Origin: Sphingomonas citri
Lineage (GTDB): Bacteria > Pseudomonadota > Alphaproteobacteria > Sphingomonadales > Sphingomonadaceae
Direction of reading: 5' to 3'
Assembly (NCBI RefSeq): GCF_019429485.1
Contig: NZ_JAHXZN010000001.1
Location: forward strand, 992,001 to 1,056,000
Length of the DNA stretch: 64,000 bases
Of this stretch, positions 44,317 through 52,914 are shown piece after piece (the stretch's first letter is position 1; each line of letters begins with the position of its first letter). A program made the translations under genes and the position numbers. The notes beneath the pieces are model-generated. The model saw nothing but the letters and a program-made list of their open reading frames with translations. It was not told the origin of the DNA and made no database searches.

Positions 44317-44435
44317 CCCGCCGCTCCCGCTGCCCAGACGAAGCGACCTAACGTGGCGAGGGCGCGAGGTAAACGCGTGACCCATGTTGCAGCGCAGCAC
44401 TCGACGCGAACCGGTGCCGCTGGCAGAGCGCGACA

Positions 44436-45044
44436 GTGACTCGCCCGCCTTCCCTTCCGCACAGCGCGATCGAGGACGCCTATGCGCTCGCGCTCGGCTG
44501 TATTCTCGTCGTCCTCGGGCTCGCGCTGCTCCATGCCGCCGGGCTGGTGACCGGCGGGATCGCGGGGGTGGCGCTGCTGCTCTCCTACGCGGTGCCGCTG
44601 CCGAGCGGGGTGCTGTTCACCCTGCTCAACCTGCCCTTCTTCTGGCTGGCGTGGCGCGCGATGGGGCGGCGCTTCACCTTGCGCACTGCCCTGGTCGGGA
44701 TCGGCGTGGCGGGGCTCGGCACGGTGACGCGCTACGGGCTGAGCATCGCGTACATCGATCCCGCCTTCGCCGCGCTGGCGGGCGGCTCGGTGATCGGCTT
44801 CGGCGCGCTGGCGCTGGCGCGGCACCATGCCGGGATCGGCGGAACGGGCGTCGTGACGCTGTGGCTCCAGCAGCGCCGCGGCTGGAACGCCGGACGCACG
44901 CAGATCGCGATCGACGCGGTGATCCTGCTGGTGTCGCTGGTGGCGCTGCCGGTCGAGCGGGTGGCGTGGTCGGCACTGTCCGCGGCGGCGATCAGCGGCA
45001 TCCTGATCGCGTGGCACCGGCCCGGGCGGTACACGGGGTATTGA
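44436..45044 (+). CDS. YitT family membrane protein
   Basis: A 202-residue protein with five to six membrane segments. Motifs are LLHAAGLVTGGIAGVALLLS near the N-terminus and GIGGTGVVTLWLQQRRGWNA in the second half, both typical of YitT-like proteins of unknown function. It starts at GTG 44436, divergent from the GFA gene. It lacks the soluble DUF2179 domain of Bacillus YitT. Confidence 0.8.
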   Translation: MTRPPSLPHSAIEDAYALALGCILVVLGLALLHAAGLVTGGIAGVALLLSYAVPLPSGVLFTLLNLPFFWLAWRAMGRRFTLRTALVGIGVAGLGTVTRYGLSIAYIDPAFAALAGGSVIGFGALALARHHAGIGGTGVVTLWLQQRRGWNAGRTQIAIDAVILLVSLVALPVERVAWSALSAAAISGILIAWHRPGRYTGY

Positions 45045-45057
45045 GGAGACGCGTGCT

Positions 45058-45130
45058 GCTGCGGACGCGGGAGCCCAGGGCGGCGAGCGCGACGTGCGTG
45101 GCGCTGGGTTCCTGCGTGCGCAGGAACACG
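45058..45130. repeat. Dispersed inverted repeat, family C copy 1
   Basis: Left part GCTGCGGACGCGGGAGCCCA and right part TGGGTTCCTGCGTGCGCAGG are complementary. A second copy lies at 51991-52062. It directly precedes a family D repeat. Confidence 0.7.
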
Positions 45131-45153
45131 GATGATGTAGGACTCGGCGTTTC

Positions 45154-45276
45154 TCCGTACGTGCTGAGGAGGCACTGAGCGAAGCCGAAGTGCCGTCTCG
45201 AAGCACGGCCACGGCCGTCGTGGCTGTGCTTCGAGACGAGGCTTCGACGAGCTCAGCCTCTCCTCAGCACGAACGG
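45154..45276. repeat. Dispersed inverted repeat, family D copy 2
   Basis: This is the reverse complement of copy 13755-13889 over nearly its full length, including GCTTCGAGACGAGGCTTCG and CTCCTCAGCACGAACGG. With the family C element it fills the gap between the convergent YitT and asd genes. Confidence 0.8.
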
Positions 45277-45316
45277 CTGGCAATCAAGCGAACGACGCAG
45301 CGAGTTCCGCGCCCGC

Positions 45317-46390
45317 TCACTCCTCCCCGGCGAACACCGCGTCGAACGCGGCATCGTCGGTCTCGTCCGCCTTCTTCAGGTGGCGGCGGCCGAGCAGCTC
45401 GGCGATCTGCACCGCGTTGAGCGCCGCGCCCTTGCGAAGGTTGTCGCTGACGCACCACAGCGCCAGCCCGTTCTCCACCGTCGGGTCCTCGCGCACGCGG
45501 CTGACATAAGTGGCGTCGTCGCCCGCGCTCTCGATCGGGGTGACGTAGCCGCCGTCCTCGCGCTTATCGACCAGCATCACGCCGGGCGCCTCGCGTAGGA
45601 TGCGTTGTGCATCCTCGGCGGACAGCTCGTTCTCGAACTCGATATTGAGCGCCTCGGAATGGCCGACGAACACCGGCACGCGCACGCAGGTGGCGACCAC
45701 CTTGATCTTGGGATCGAGGATCTTCTTGGTCTCGACCACCATCTTCCACTCTTCCTTCGTCGAGCCGTCGTCGAGGAAGCTGTCGATGTGCGGGATGACG
45801 TTAAAGGCGATCTGCTTGGTGAACTTCTTCGGCTCGGCGGGGTCACCGACGAAGATGTTGCGGCTCTGCTCGAACAGCTCGTCCATGCCGATCTTGCCCG
45901 CGCCCGAGACCGACTGATAGGTCGCCACCACCACGCGCTTGATCGTCGCGGCGTCGTGCAGCGGCTTGAGTGCCACCACCATCTGTGCGGTCGAGCAATT
46001 GGGGTTGGCGATGATGTTCTTGGCGCGATAGCCGTCGATCGCCGCGGCATTCACCTCCGGCACGATCAGCGGCACGTCCGGATCCATGCGGTAGAGCGAC
46101 GAATTGTCGATCACGGTGCAGCCCGCCGCGGCGAACTTGGGCGCGTAGACCGCAGTCGCCTCGCTGCCGATCGCGAACAGCGCCATGTCCCAGCCGGTGG
46201 GATCGAAATGCTCGATGTTCTTGACGGTGAGCATGCGGCCGGTGTCACCGTACTCGATCTGGTCGCCGACCGAGCGCGACGATGCCAGCACCGCGATCTC
46301 GTCGGCGGGAAACTCGCGCTCGGCGAGGATGTTGACCATCTCGCGCCCGACATTGCCCGTGGCCCCCGCCACTACCACCCGATAGCCCAT
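45317..46390 (-). CDS. asd: Aspartate-semialdehyde dehydrogenase
   Basis: Reduces aspartyl phosphate to aspartate semialdehyde with NADPH, on the route to lysine/diaminopimelate, threonine and methionine. The Rossmann start is VVVAGATGNVGREMVNIL, the catalytic Cys lies in ANPNCSTAQMV, and the second signature VATCVRVPVFVGHSEAL contains active-site residues. The sequence is 357 residues; the C-terminal extension (HLKKADETDDAAFDAVFAGE) is acidic. It is a single gene. Confidence 0.95.
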   Translation of the reverse strand: MGYRVVVAGATGNVGREMVNILAEREFPADEIAVLASSRSVGDQIEYGDTGRMLTVKNIEHFDPTGWDMALFAIGSEATAVYAPKFAAAGCTVIDNSSLYRMDPDVPLIVPEVNAAAIDGYRAKNIIANPNCSTAQMVVALKPLHDAATIKRVVVATYQSVSGAGKIGMDELFEQSRNIFVGDPAEPKKFTKQIAFNVIPHIDSFLDDGSTKEEWKMVVETKKILDPKIKVVATCVRVPVFVGHSEALNIEFENELSAEDAQRILREAPGVMLVDKREDGGYVTPIESAGDDATYVSRVREDPTVENGLALWCVSDNLRKGAALNAVQIAELLGRRHLKKADETDDAAFDAVFAGEE

Positions 46391-46475
46391 CTCACGTCCT
46401 TCCCGGCGCGCTCCGTGCGCGCGTTCTCATCCCGCGGCGGCCCTAATGCGCCCGCCGCGCGCGCGACAGCAAGCT

Positions 46476-48713
46476 TTACTTGGGGCCGCTGCCGACGTGC
46501 GCGTCGAGGAAGCGCTCGATCGTGGTCCAGACGTGGATGTCGCGCACCGCCGAGTGGGTCTTGCCGGGATAGAACATCAGGTCGAACGGCATGTCCGCCG
46601 CCTGCAGCGCCGCCGCCACCTTGGTGCTGTTATCGAGGAAGACGTTGTCGTCGGCCATGCCGTGCAGCAGCAGCAGCGGCGTGGTGATGCGCTTGGGATC
46701 GCGCACCGCGCGCGAGGTGTCATAGGCGGCGGCGTCGGTGCGCGGGTCGCCCATGTAGCGCTCGGTGTAATGCGAGTCGTAGAGGTGCCAGTCGGTCACC
46801 GGCGCGCCCGAGATCGCGGCGGCGTAGAGGCCGGGGTCGGCCTCGATCATCTTGAGCGACATATAGCCGCCATAGGACCAGCCATAGGTCGCGATCCGCT
46901 TCGGGTCGACGTAGCCGAGCGTCTTCAGATAGGTCGCGCCGGCGCGCTGGTCGGCGACCTCCACCGTGCCCATCGCGTGCCAGATCGCGCTCTCGAACTC
47001 GACCCCACGGTTGGCCGAGCCGCGATTGTCGAGCTCGAAATAGATCCATCCGCGATCGACGATGTGCTGGATTAGCGGATTCTTCCAGTCGCGCGCGACG
47101 TTCTGCGGCCCCGGCCCGCCGTAATGCTGGAAGAAGACAGGGTAGCGCTTGCCCGGCTCCAGCTTGGGCGTGACCATCTGCCAGTGCAGATCGCTGCCAT
47201 CCTCCGCCTTGATCGTCCCGAACGTCACCGGGCGGTGCGCGGCCAGATAGGGCGCATAGGGGTGGTCGCCCTCGACCCGGTTCTCGTTGACCCAGGCGAG
47301 CCGCTTGCCCGCGGCGTCGGCGAGATAGACCTGCGGCGGCTGGTTGGGGTTGGAGCGGGTGACGAGGAAGCGCTGCGCCGCGCCGTCGGCGGTGACGTTG
47401 TTCTGCCAGCCGCGCTCGGTCAGCCGCTCGGGCGTGCCGCCGGCGAGCGGGACGACGTAGAGCTGCTGCTCGAGCACGTCGTCCTTGTTGGCCATGAAAT
47501 AGACCTTGCCCGCCGCCTCGTCGACCGCGACCAGGCCGGTGACCACCCACGGCCCCTTGGTCAGCTGGGTCCATCGGCCGGCGCGCAGCAGCCAGAGGTG
47601 GCCGTAGCCGTCGCGCTCGGAACGCCACAGGAGGCCGCCGTCGGCGAGCGCGCGATAGCTGTCGGTCAGGTTGATCCAGCTGCGCGGCGCGGCGGTTTCG
47701 CTGAACAGCGGTGTCGCCTTGCCGGTGGCGGGGTCGACGCGGAGGACGTCCAGCCGGGTCTGCGAACGGTTCTCGCGCTGGACGAGCAGCGCCGAGCCAT
47801 CGGGCAGCCAGTCGACGCGCGCGAGATAGATGTCGGGGTCGGTGCCGAGGTCGACCTTCACCTGCCCCTTGCCGTCCGCGCGCATCACGTGGAGCTCGAC
47901 CGCGACATTGGGGGTCCCCGCGGCGGGATAGCGCTGCTGGTAGATCTCGGTGCCGGCGGCACCGATCGCGGCGCGGGTGAAGACCTGCACCGGCGCCTCG
48001 TCGAACCGCTCGACCGCGACATAGCGATCGTCGGGGCTCCACCAATAGCCGGTGCGGCGGTCCATCTCCTCCTGCGCGACGAACTCGGCCTCGCCGAAAT
48101 GGACCGTGCCCCCGCCGCCCTGCGTGAGCGCGCGGGCGGCGCCGCCGGCGAGTGGCTGGAGCCACAGGTTCTGGTCGCGCACGTAGCTGACGAAGCCGCC
48201 GCGCGGCGAGACCTCGCCGTTGAGCACGCCGCCCTTCACCTCGGTGAGCCGCCGCGTGGCGCCGTCGAGTCCGGCGAGATACAGGTCGCCGTCGGCGGGG
48301 ACGAGCAATTGACGTCCATCAGGCGACCAGTCGTAGCGGATGATCCCGGTCAGCGCGCCGATGCGCGCGCGCTCCCGCTGCATCTTCTCCGCCTCGGACA
48401 GCGCCGCGCCGCTGCCGACGCGGGTGCTGTCGACCAGCATCCGCTCCTGTCCGGTAGCGGTGTCACGCGCCCAGAGATCGAGGCGGAAGCGGTCGTCGGC
48501 GCGCGGGCGCAGGAAGGTGAGCAGCCGGCCGTCGGGCGAGAGCTTGAGCGAGCGCGGCTGCTGGCCGCCGAGGTCGGGCGCGGCGAAGATTCGCTCGAGC
48601 GTGAGTCGCTGCGCCGCGGGTCGGGCCGCGTCGGCCTGCGCCTGCGCGGCGTCAGCCACGAGCGCCCCTGTTGCTACCGTCGCGAGCGCCACCACCGCCA
48701 ACCATGAACGCAT
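46476..48713 (-). CDS. Dipeptidyl-peptidase IV, family S9B, exported
   Basis: A 745-residue serine peptidase that releases X-Pro dipeptides. A signal peptide (ending AAQAQ) is followed by a beta-propeller (SPDGRLLTFLRPRADD, YDWSPDGRQLLVPADG) that contains the substrate-gripping Glu pair in FVAQEEMDRRTGYWW. The C-terminal hydrolase has S613 in GWSYGGYMSLKMIEADP, an Asp in GMADDNVF and a His in KTHSAVRD. It is expected in the periplasm, a single gene downstream of repeat-rich non-coding DNA. Confidence 0.93.
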   Translation of the reverse strand: MRSWLAVVALATVATGALVADAAQAQADAARPAAQRLTLERIFAAPDLGGQQPRSLKLSPDGRLLTFLRPRADDRFRLDLWARDTATGQERMLVDSTRVGSGAALSEAEKMQRERARIGALTGIIRYDWSPDGRQLLVPADGDLYLAGLDGATRRLTEVKGGVLNGEVSPRGGFVSYVRDQNLWLQPLAGGAARALTQGGGGTVHFGEAEFVAQEEMDRRTGYWWSPDDRYVAVERFDEAPVQVFTRAAIGAAGTEIYQQRYPAAGTPNVAVELHVMRADGKGQVKVDLGTDPDIYLARVDWLPDGSALLVQRENRSQTRLDVLRVDPATGKATPLFSETAAPRSWINLTDSYRALADGGLLWRSERDGYGHLWLLRAGRWTQLTKGPWVVTGLVAVDEAAGKVYFMANKDDVLEQQLYVVPLAGGTPERLTERGWQNNVTADGAAQRFLVTRSNPNQPPQVYLADAAGKRLAWVNENRVEGDHPYAPYLAAHRPVTFGTIKAEDGSDLHWQMVTPKLEPGKRYPVFFQHYGGPGPQNVARDWKNPLIQHIVDRGWIYFELDNRGSANRGVEFESAIWHAMGTVEVADQRAGATYLKTLGYVDPKRIATYGWSYGGYMSLKMIEADPGLYAAAISGAPVTDWHLYDSHYTERYMGDPRTDAAAYDTSRAVRDPKRITTPLLLLHGMADDNVFLDNSTKVAAALQAADMPFDLMFYPGKTHSAVRDIHVWTTIERFLDAHVGSGPK

Positions 48714-48830
48714 CCATTCCTCCGGGATCGCGACCCGGGACCGGGCGCGCCGCCCTTATCGCGGCGCGAGACGGCGAGGTAAAGCGTCACCCTTGCTGTC
48801 GTGGTGGGAGGCTCCTCCGGGTGAAACGCC

Positions 48831-48872
48831 GATGCCGATGCGGATGCCGATGCCGATGCCGACGCCGACGCG
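48831..48872. repeat. Short tandem hexamer repeat
   Basis: Seven successive units of GATGCC, three of them varied (GATGCG, GACGCC, GACGCG), in non-coding DNA upstream of the DPP IV gene. It looks like a slippage-prone microsatellite. Confidence 0.8.
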
Positions 48873-48917
48873 AGCACCGACGACGACGACGCGGGCGCTC
48901 CGTCACTACAAGCGCAC

Positions 48918-49004
48918 AACCCCGGCACACGCCGGGGTCCAGTTGGTGAGGCCCGCGTGGCCGTCATCAGCCTCCCCCACCTGGATCCCGGCGTCCGCCG
49001 GGGC
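48918..49004. repeat. Dispersed inverted repeat, family B copy
   Basis: ACCCCGGCACACGCCGGGGT on the left and CCCGGCGTCCGCCGGGG on the right, with CCAGTTGG and CCACCTGG as inner arms. It stands 35 bases from a family A copy. The stretch 48714-49187 contains only these repeats and the hexamer run. Confidence 0.75.
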
Positions 49005-49039
49005 GACACCTAGAGACGTAAGGCAGATCCTATCCCACT

Positions 49040-49140
49040 GGCGTCATCCTGAGCTTGTCTCAGGATCCACTGTGCCGCGCACCCAAGTGCCGGTGGTGAT
49101 CGCAGACGAGTGGATCCGGAGACGAACTCAGGATGACGCC
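49040..49140. repeat. Dispersed inverted repeat, family A copy 3
   Basis: GCGTCATCCTGAGCTTGTCT on the left and GAGACGAACTCAGGATGACG on the right are complementary. It lies between the rplS terminator and a family B element. Confidence 0.8.
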
Positions 49141-49187
49141 GGCTACAGCGAACCGGCGGTGCGACGCCCGCCGCACCCACACAAACG

Positions 49188-49218
49188 ACAAAAGGACGCG
49201 GTGGTCTCCCACCGCGCC
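49188..49218 (-). terminator. Terminator of the rplS transcript
   Basis: Read on the minus strand, CGCGGTGG and CCACCGCG form a perfect eight-base stem with a GAGA loop, followed by TCCTTTTGT. It is about 32 bases after the rplS stop, ending the trmD-rplS operon. Confidence 0.7.
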
Positions 49219-49248
49219 CCTCGTGCTCCGGCCGGGACCGGGTGTCGC

Positions 49249-49635
49249 TTACTCGGCGGCCTGCGCCTGCGGGCGGTTGTCGCGGCGCTCGGCGATGCGC
49301 GCCGACTTACCGGTACGGCCACGCAGATAGTAGAGCTTGGCGCGACGCACCGCGCCCTTGCGCACCACCTCGATCGAGTCGACGTTGGGCGAGTAGAGCG
49401 GGAACACGCGCTCCACGCCCTCGCCGAAGCTGATCTTGCGGACCGTGAACGACGAGCCCATGCCCTTGTTCGAGCGCGCGATGCACACGCCCTCGAAGTT
49501 CTGGACGCGGGTGCGCTCGCCTTCGACCACCTTCACGCCGACCTTCAGCGTGTCGCCGGGGCGGAACTCGGGGAGCTTCTTGCTCTCGTGGAACTTGGCG
49601 ATCTGCTCGGCCTCGAGCGTCTGGATCAGGTTCAT
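49249..49635 (-). CDS. rplS: 50S ribosomal protein L19
   Basis: 128 residues with the complete L19 core: [40 protein letters not shown] and [18 protein letters not shown], ending in an alphaproteobacterial tail. It sits at the 30S-50S interface. The start at 49635 is four bases after the trmD stop; the longer frame is not L19-like. Confidence 0.95.
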   Translation of the reverse strand: MNLIQTLEAEQIAKFHESKKLPEFRPGDTLKVGVKVVEGERTRVQNFEGVCIARSNKGMGSSFTVRKISFGEGVERVFPLYSPNVDSIEVVRKGAVRRAKLYYLRGRTGKSARIAERRDNRPQAQAAE

Positions 49636-49639
49636 CGCG

Positions 49640-50368
49640 TTAATCCTTACTTCCGTGCCGCGCGCCAGAGGGCGAGCCGACCCGAGCGCCCTCGTGACGC
49701 TCCCACAGGTCCGGCCGCCGTAGCCGTGTGTCGATCTCGGCCTGTGACTGACGCCACGCCGCGATCCTCGCATGATCCCCCGATCGCAGCACTTCGGGGA
49801 TCGTGCGCCCTTCCCATTCGACAGGTCGGGTATAATGCGGATATTCGAGGAGGCCGCTCTCGAAGCTCTCCTCGTCCCCGCTCGAAGCCGCGCCCATTAC
49901 CCCCGGAATAAGCCGAACGCAAGCGTCCAGCAGCACCAGCGCGGCCATCTCGCCGCCCGAGAGGATATAGTCGCCGATCGACAGCTGCTCGATCTCGCGC
50001 GCCTCGAACAGGCGCTCGTCGAACCCCTCGAACCGACCGCACAGCAGCACCGCGCCGGGTCCGGCGGCGAGGTCGCGGACGCGGCGCTGGGTCAGCGGCG
50101 CGCCGCGTGGCGTGAGCGCGATCAGCGGGCGCCCGTCGGCATGCGCGTCGACCGCGCGGCCGACGATGTCGGCGCGCAGCACCATCCCCGCCCCGCCCCC
50201 GGCGGGCGTGTCGTCGACGGTGCGGTGACGGTCCTCGGTGAAGTCGCGGATATTGACCGGGTCGCAGCTCCACCGCCCCTCGCGCAGCGCGCGGCCCGCG
50301 AGAGCGGCGCCGAGCGGGCCGGGGAACATCTCGGGGTAGAGCGTCAGGATGGTGGCGCGGAAGGTCAT
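49640..50368 (-). CDS. trmD: tRNA (guanine-N1)-methyltransferase
   Basis: TrmD methylates G37 of tRNAs reading CUN, CCN and CGG codons, preventing frameshifts. SPOUT-knot motifs are [51 protein letters not shown] and [20 protein letters not shown]. The protein has 242 residues. The ATG at 50368 overlaps the stop of the upstream PIN-domain toxin gene as ATGA, so trmD translation may be coupled to that of the toxin. Longer frames read into the toxin gene. Confidence 0.94.
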   Translation of the reverse strand: MTFRATILTLYPEMFPGPLGAALAGRALREGRWSCDPVNIRDFTEDRHRTVDDTPAGGGAGMVLRADIVGRAVDAHADGRPLIALTPRGAPLTQRRVRDLAAGPGAVLLCGRFEGFDERLFEAREIEQLSIGDYILSGGEMAALVLLDACVRLIPGVMGAASSGDEESFESGLLEYPHYTRPVEWEGRTIPEVLRSGDHARIAAWRQSQAEIDTRLRRPDLWERHEGARVGSPSGARHGSKD

Positions 50369-50739
50369 CGGGTCCAGTTCTCGACGGCGAGGCCGGGGAT
50401 GCCGGCGAAGTCGCGCTCGTTGTTGGTGACGAGGGTCGTGTTCGCGGCCAAAGCGTGCGCAGCGATCAGCCGGTCGAAACTGCCGCGTCGAAGCGGCAGC
50501 CGGGCGTAGGCCCATGCTGCCGCTGCGTCGAAGGCAAGGACGTCGAAGAGGCGTGTCACCTGCTCGAGGACCTCCGATGAGGGGCGCTTGCCGCTGGCGC
50601 TCCCCAAAGCGACCTCGGCCAAGGCGATAGACGAGATGACGATAGTCCCGCGCTGACAGCGCTCGACGCGCGCGCGCAGCGCGGCGGGTTCGCCCGCGAG
50701 CAGCGCGACGACGATGTTGGCGTCGAGCATGTATCTCAC
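50365..50739 (-). CDS. PIN-domain ribonuclease, VapC-type toxin
   Basis: A 124-residue PIN protein: [15 protein letters not shown] with the first acidic residue (D6), [12 protein letters not shown] with a conserved Glu, [20 protein letters not shown] with Asp and the usual end region. Such toxins cleave specific RNAs, often tRNA or rRNA. The start overlaps the antitoxin stop (ATGA) and the stop overlaps the trmD start (ATGA). The pair interrupts the normal rimM-trmD order. Activity and target are not shown by the sequence. Confidence 0.87.
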   Translation of the reverse strand: MRYMLDANIVVALLAGEPAALRARVERCQRGTIVISSIALAEVALGSASGKRPSSEVLEQVTRLFDVLAFDAAAAWAYARLPLRRGSFDRLIAAHALAANTTLVTNNERDFAGIPGLAVENWTR

Positions 50740-51023
50740 CGACTGGCTTCCGCCTCCCAGCCGGCCCAGTCAGGGTCGTCCCACGCTCGGGGTGACGGCT
50801 CGAATGCGCGCTCCTCCGTGTGCGGCGACGCGAGCCCCGGACATGCGCCCCAGACCGCCGTAAGATCCAGTCGATCGTCCGACACTACCGGGGCGAACTC
50901 AAAATGATCGCGTTCCTCGCGCACCACCATCTCCGTTCCCTCCTTCAGCCCAAGCGCCTTGGGCAGGCGTAGCGCGACCGAATTGCCGGACTTGAACACC
51001 TTGGCGCGATATTCGTTACTCAT
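50736..51023 (-). CDS. AbrB/VapB-type antitoxin
   Basis: A 95-residue protein with a swapped-hairpin AbrB/MazE DNA-binding domain at the N-terminus ([31 protein letters not shown]) and an acidic, Trp-rich C-terminus ([17 protein letters not shown]) that would cover the toxin. ATG 51023 begins at the conserved domain. A palindrome 23 bases upstream is the likely operator. Confidence 0.85.
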   Translation of the reverse strand: MSNEYRAKVFKSGNSVALRLPKALGLKEGTEMVVREERDHFEFAPVVSDDRLDLTAVWGACPGLASPHTEERAFEPSPRAWDDPDWAGWEAEASR

Positions 51024-51046
51024 CGCCGATCTCCCGTATGCACGGG

Positions 51047-51058
51047 ATGTATATACAT
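51047..51058. promoter_or_regulatory. Perfect palindrome, candidate operator of the toxin-antitoxin unit
   Basis: ATGTATATACAT is a perfect twelve-base palindrome in AT-rich DNA between the divergent antitoxin and reductase genes. AbrB-type antitoxins with their toxins commonly repress through such sites; binding here would also affect the reductase gene. Confidence 0.6.
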
Positions 51059-51075
51059 GCGGGAACGACAGCAAG

Positions 51076-51984
51076 ATGGACGACTGCCTGATCATCGGTG
51101 CCGGGCCCGCCGGACTCACCGCCGCGATCTATCTGGCGCGCTATCACCTCTCGATCCGGCTGTTCGATTCGGGGTCGAGCCGCGCCGCGATGATCCCGTG
51201 CACGCACAACCACGCCGGCTATCCCGACGGGATCGCTGGCACCGAGCTGCTGCGGCTGATGCTCACCCAGGCGGAGAAATACGGCGCGCGGCGCGAGCCG
51301 GTGAAGGTGACCGCGCTGGCGCGCGAGGACGACGGCTTCGTCGCCACCACCGACCGGGGCACGCATCGCGCGCACACCGTGCTGCTGGCGACCGGCGTGG
51401 TGAACCACCGCCCGCACGGGCTGCTCCCCGAGGTGCACGACCCGGCGCTGGCGCGCGGGCTGCTGCGCTATTGCCCGGTGTGCGACGGCTATGAGGTGAC
51501 CGACAAGCGCGTCGCGGTGATCGGTACCGGCGACCGGGGCATGCGCGAGGCGCTGTTCCTGCGCGGCTTCACCCGCGACATCACGCTGATCGCACCCGAG
51601 GCAGAGCATCTGCTCGATCAAGCCTGCGCCGACGCGCTCGACGAGGCCGGGGTGATGCGCGTCGACGGCCCGTGCGGCGGCTATGCGATCGAGGGCGACC
51701 GGCTGGCGCTCGATACCGCGCGCGGGCGAATGGCGTTCGACAGCATCTACCCCGCGCTCGGCTCGCGCATCCGCTCGCACCTCGCGATCGAGGCGGGGGC
51801 GCGCGCGAGCGAGGACGGCTGTCTGGAGGTAGACGACCATCAGCGCACCAGCGTGCCGGGCCTGTTCGCGGCGGGGGACGTGGTGAAGGGGCTCGACCAG
51901 ATCAGCCACGCCATGGGCGAGGCCGGCGTGGCCGCGACGACGATCCGCAACCTGCTGGCGGAGCAGCGCCCGCTACGACGGTGA
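51076..51984 (+). CDS. Thioredoxin-reductase-like NAD(P)/FAD-dependent oxidoreductase
   Basis: A 302-residue flavoprotein of the thioredoxin-reductase fold. FAD-binding motif: [20 protein letters not shown]. Redox pair: CPVC in [14 protein letters not shown] second nucleotide site, [17 protein letters not shown], departs from the classic GxGxxG/A. FAD-closing motif: [13 protein letters not shown]. The first part ([20 protein letters not shown]) differs from TrxB. It may reduce thioredoxin or a related thiol protein, or be one of the TrxR-like enzymes acting on another substrate. No good ribosome site precedes ATG 51076. It is inserted on the opposite strand within the rimM-trmD region, next to the toxin-antitoxin pair. 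Confidence 0.83.
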   Translation: MDDCLIIGAGPAGLTAAIYLARYHLSIRLFDSGSSRAAMIPCTHNHAGYPDGIAGTELLRLMLTQAEKYGARREPVKVTALAREDDGFVATTDRGTHRAHTVLLATGVVNHRPHGLLPEVHDPALARGLLRYCPVCDGYEVTDKRVAVIGTGDRGMREALFLRGFTRDITLIAPEAEHLLDQACADALDEAGVMRVDGPCGGYAIEGDRLALDTARGRMAFDSIYPALGSRIRSHLAIEAGARASEDGCLEVDDHQRTSVPGLFAAGDVVKGLDQISHAMGEAGVAATTIRNLLAEQRPLRR

Positions 51985-51990
51985 GCGTGT

Positions 51991-52062
51991 CGCTGCGGAC
52001 GCAGGAATCCAGGGTGATGAGGCGGGACGCCCATGGCTCTGGCCTTCTGCGTGCGCAGGAGT
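51991..52062. repeat. Dispersed inverted repeat, family C copy 2
   Basis: CTGCGGACGCAGGAATCCAG and CTTCTGCGTGCGCAGG are complementary ends; the centre has GGCGGGACGCCC. It matches 45058-45130 and directly follows the reductase stop. Confidence 0.7.
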
Positions 52063-52097
52063 ACGGCGCGATCAGTAGCGATCGCCTCCATGCTTCC

Positions 52098-52192
52098 GTC
52101 GTCCCGACCTCGTTTCGGGATCCATCGTGCGGCTTACTTAGCCGCCGAGGCGCTCGCGGGACGGTGGATCCTGAAACAAGTTCAGGCTGACG
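52098..52192. repeat. Dispersed inverted repeat, family A copy 4
   Basis: CGTCCCGACCTCGTTTCGGG on the left and CCTGAAACAAGTTCAGGCTG on the right. Together with the family C copy it fills the gap between the convergent reductase and rimM genes. Confidence 0.75.
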
Positions 52193-52222
52193 GCAGGAGT
52201 TGGGAGAAAACTAAACGCCCCC

Positions 52223-52732
52223 TCACTCCACGAACGCCGCTTCCACTACCAGCCGCGTGCGATCCCACTCGGGCACCGCGTTAATCGGCACCATGAAGCG
52301 CTTGCCGCCGTCGCGCTCGATCTCGATCACGTCGCCCGCGCCAAAATTCTCCACCGCGACGACATGTCCGATCGGCTCGCCGGCGGTCGAGACCGCGGCG
52401 AGACCGAGCAGGTCGGCGTGATAATATTCGCCCTCGCCGAGCGGTGGCAGGTCCGCGCGCGCGACGGTGAGCAATGTGCCGCGGAGCTGCTCCGCGGCGG
52501 TGCGGTCGGACACCTCGGCGAAGCGCGCGATCGTGCCGTCGCGCAGCTTCACCAGCGTGAGCGCACCGCCGTTGAACGTGCGGTGCGCCTCGAGCGCCTC
52601 GGCGAACACCTTGAGGCGCACCTCGCCGGCGATGCCGTGCGCCCCCGTCACGGCGGCGAGAACCACCGCGTCGGGGTCGACCGGCACCGCCTCAGGCTTG
52701 GTCGGGCGAGCCGGCGCCGCCGGCCGGGGCAT
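52223..52732 (-). CDS. rimM: Ribosome maturation factor RimM
   Basis: A 169-residue 16S processing factor that binds S19 during 30S assembly. The N-terminal RimM domain has VLAAVTGAHGIAGEVRLKVF; the PRC barrel has GEYYHADLLGLAAV and FMVPINAVPEWD. ATG 52732 is preferred because AAGGGG lies nine bases upstream; the longer in-frame extension is low-complexity. The 5' end overlaps a short acidic frame. Confidence 0.92.
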   Translation of the reverse strand: MPRPAAPARPTKPEAVPVDPDAVVLAAVTGAHGIAGEVRLKVFAEALEAHRTFNGGALTLVKLRDGTIARFAEVSDRTAAEQLRGTLLTVARADLPPLGEGEYYHADLLGLAAVSTAGEPIGHVVAVENFGAGDVIEIERDGGKRFMVPINAVPEWDRTRLVVEAAFVE

Positions 52733-52844
52733 CGTCGTCCCCTTCGGCGGGCTGCTGGCTCGAGACGCCCTGGTTAGTGGCGTCCTGGGTGGTCGAGTCG
52801 TCATCGTCGTCGGGCGCGGTGCGCGGGTCGGGGTCGATCGTCAT
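52692..52844 (-). CDS. Small acidic protein overlapping the rimM start (putative)
   Basis: A 50-residue frame between rpsP and rimM, starting MTIDPDPRTAPDDDDDSTTQ and ending GGAGSPDQA. It has no Cys or aromatic residue and many Asp. GAGG about nine bases before the ATG is a plausible ribosome site, and its end overlaps the first 41 bases of rimM in another frame, so its translation might help open the rimM start. It may instead be only leader RNA. No family recognised. Confidence 0.45.
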   Translation of the reverse strand: MTIDPDPRTAPDDDDDSTTQDATNQGVSSQQPAEGDDDAPAGGAGSPDQA

Positions 52845-52914
52845 CGTGCAATCCTCTCGGCTCTCGATGGAGCGGCAGGTAACGCACGAGCGGACGATCG
52901 GCTTCCCGGCCGGC

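Noticed and set aside
48831..48872. Possible CRISPR array
   Set aside because: Units are six bases with no spacers and no cas genes; this is a simple tandem repeat.
49642..50273. Arg-rich 208-codon frame within trmD
   Set aside because: Out-of-phase shadow of trmD; the TrmD knot motifs are in the other frame.
52733..52804. N-terminal extension of RimM
   Set aside because: Low-complexity residues with no match to the family; ATG 52732 has a good ribosome site.
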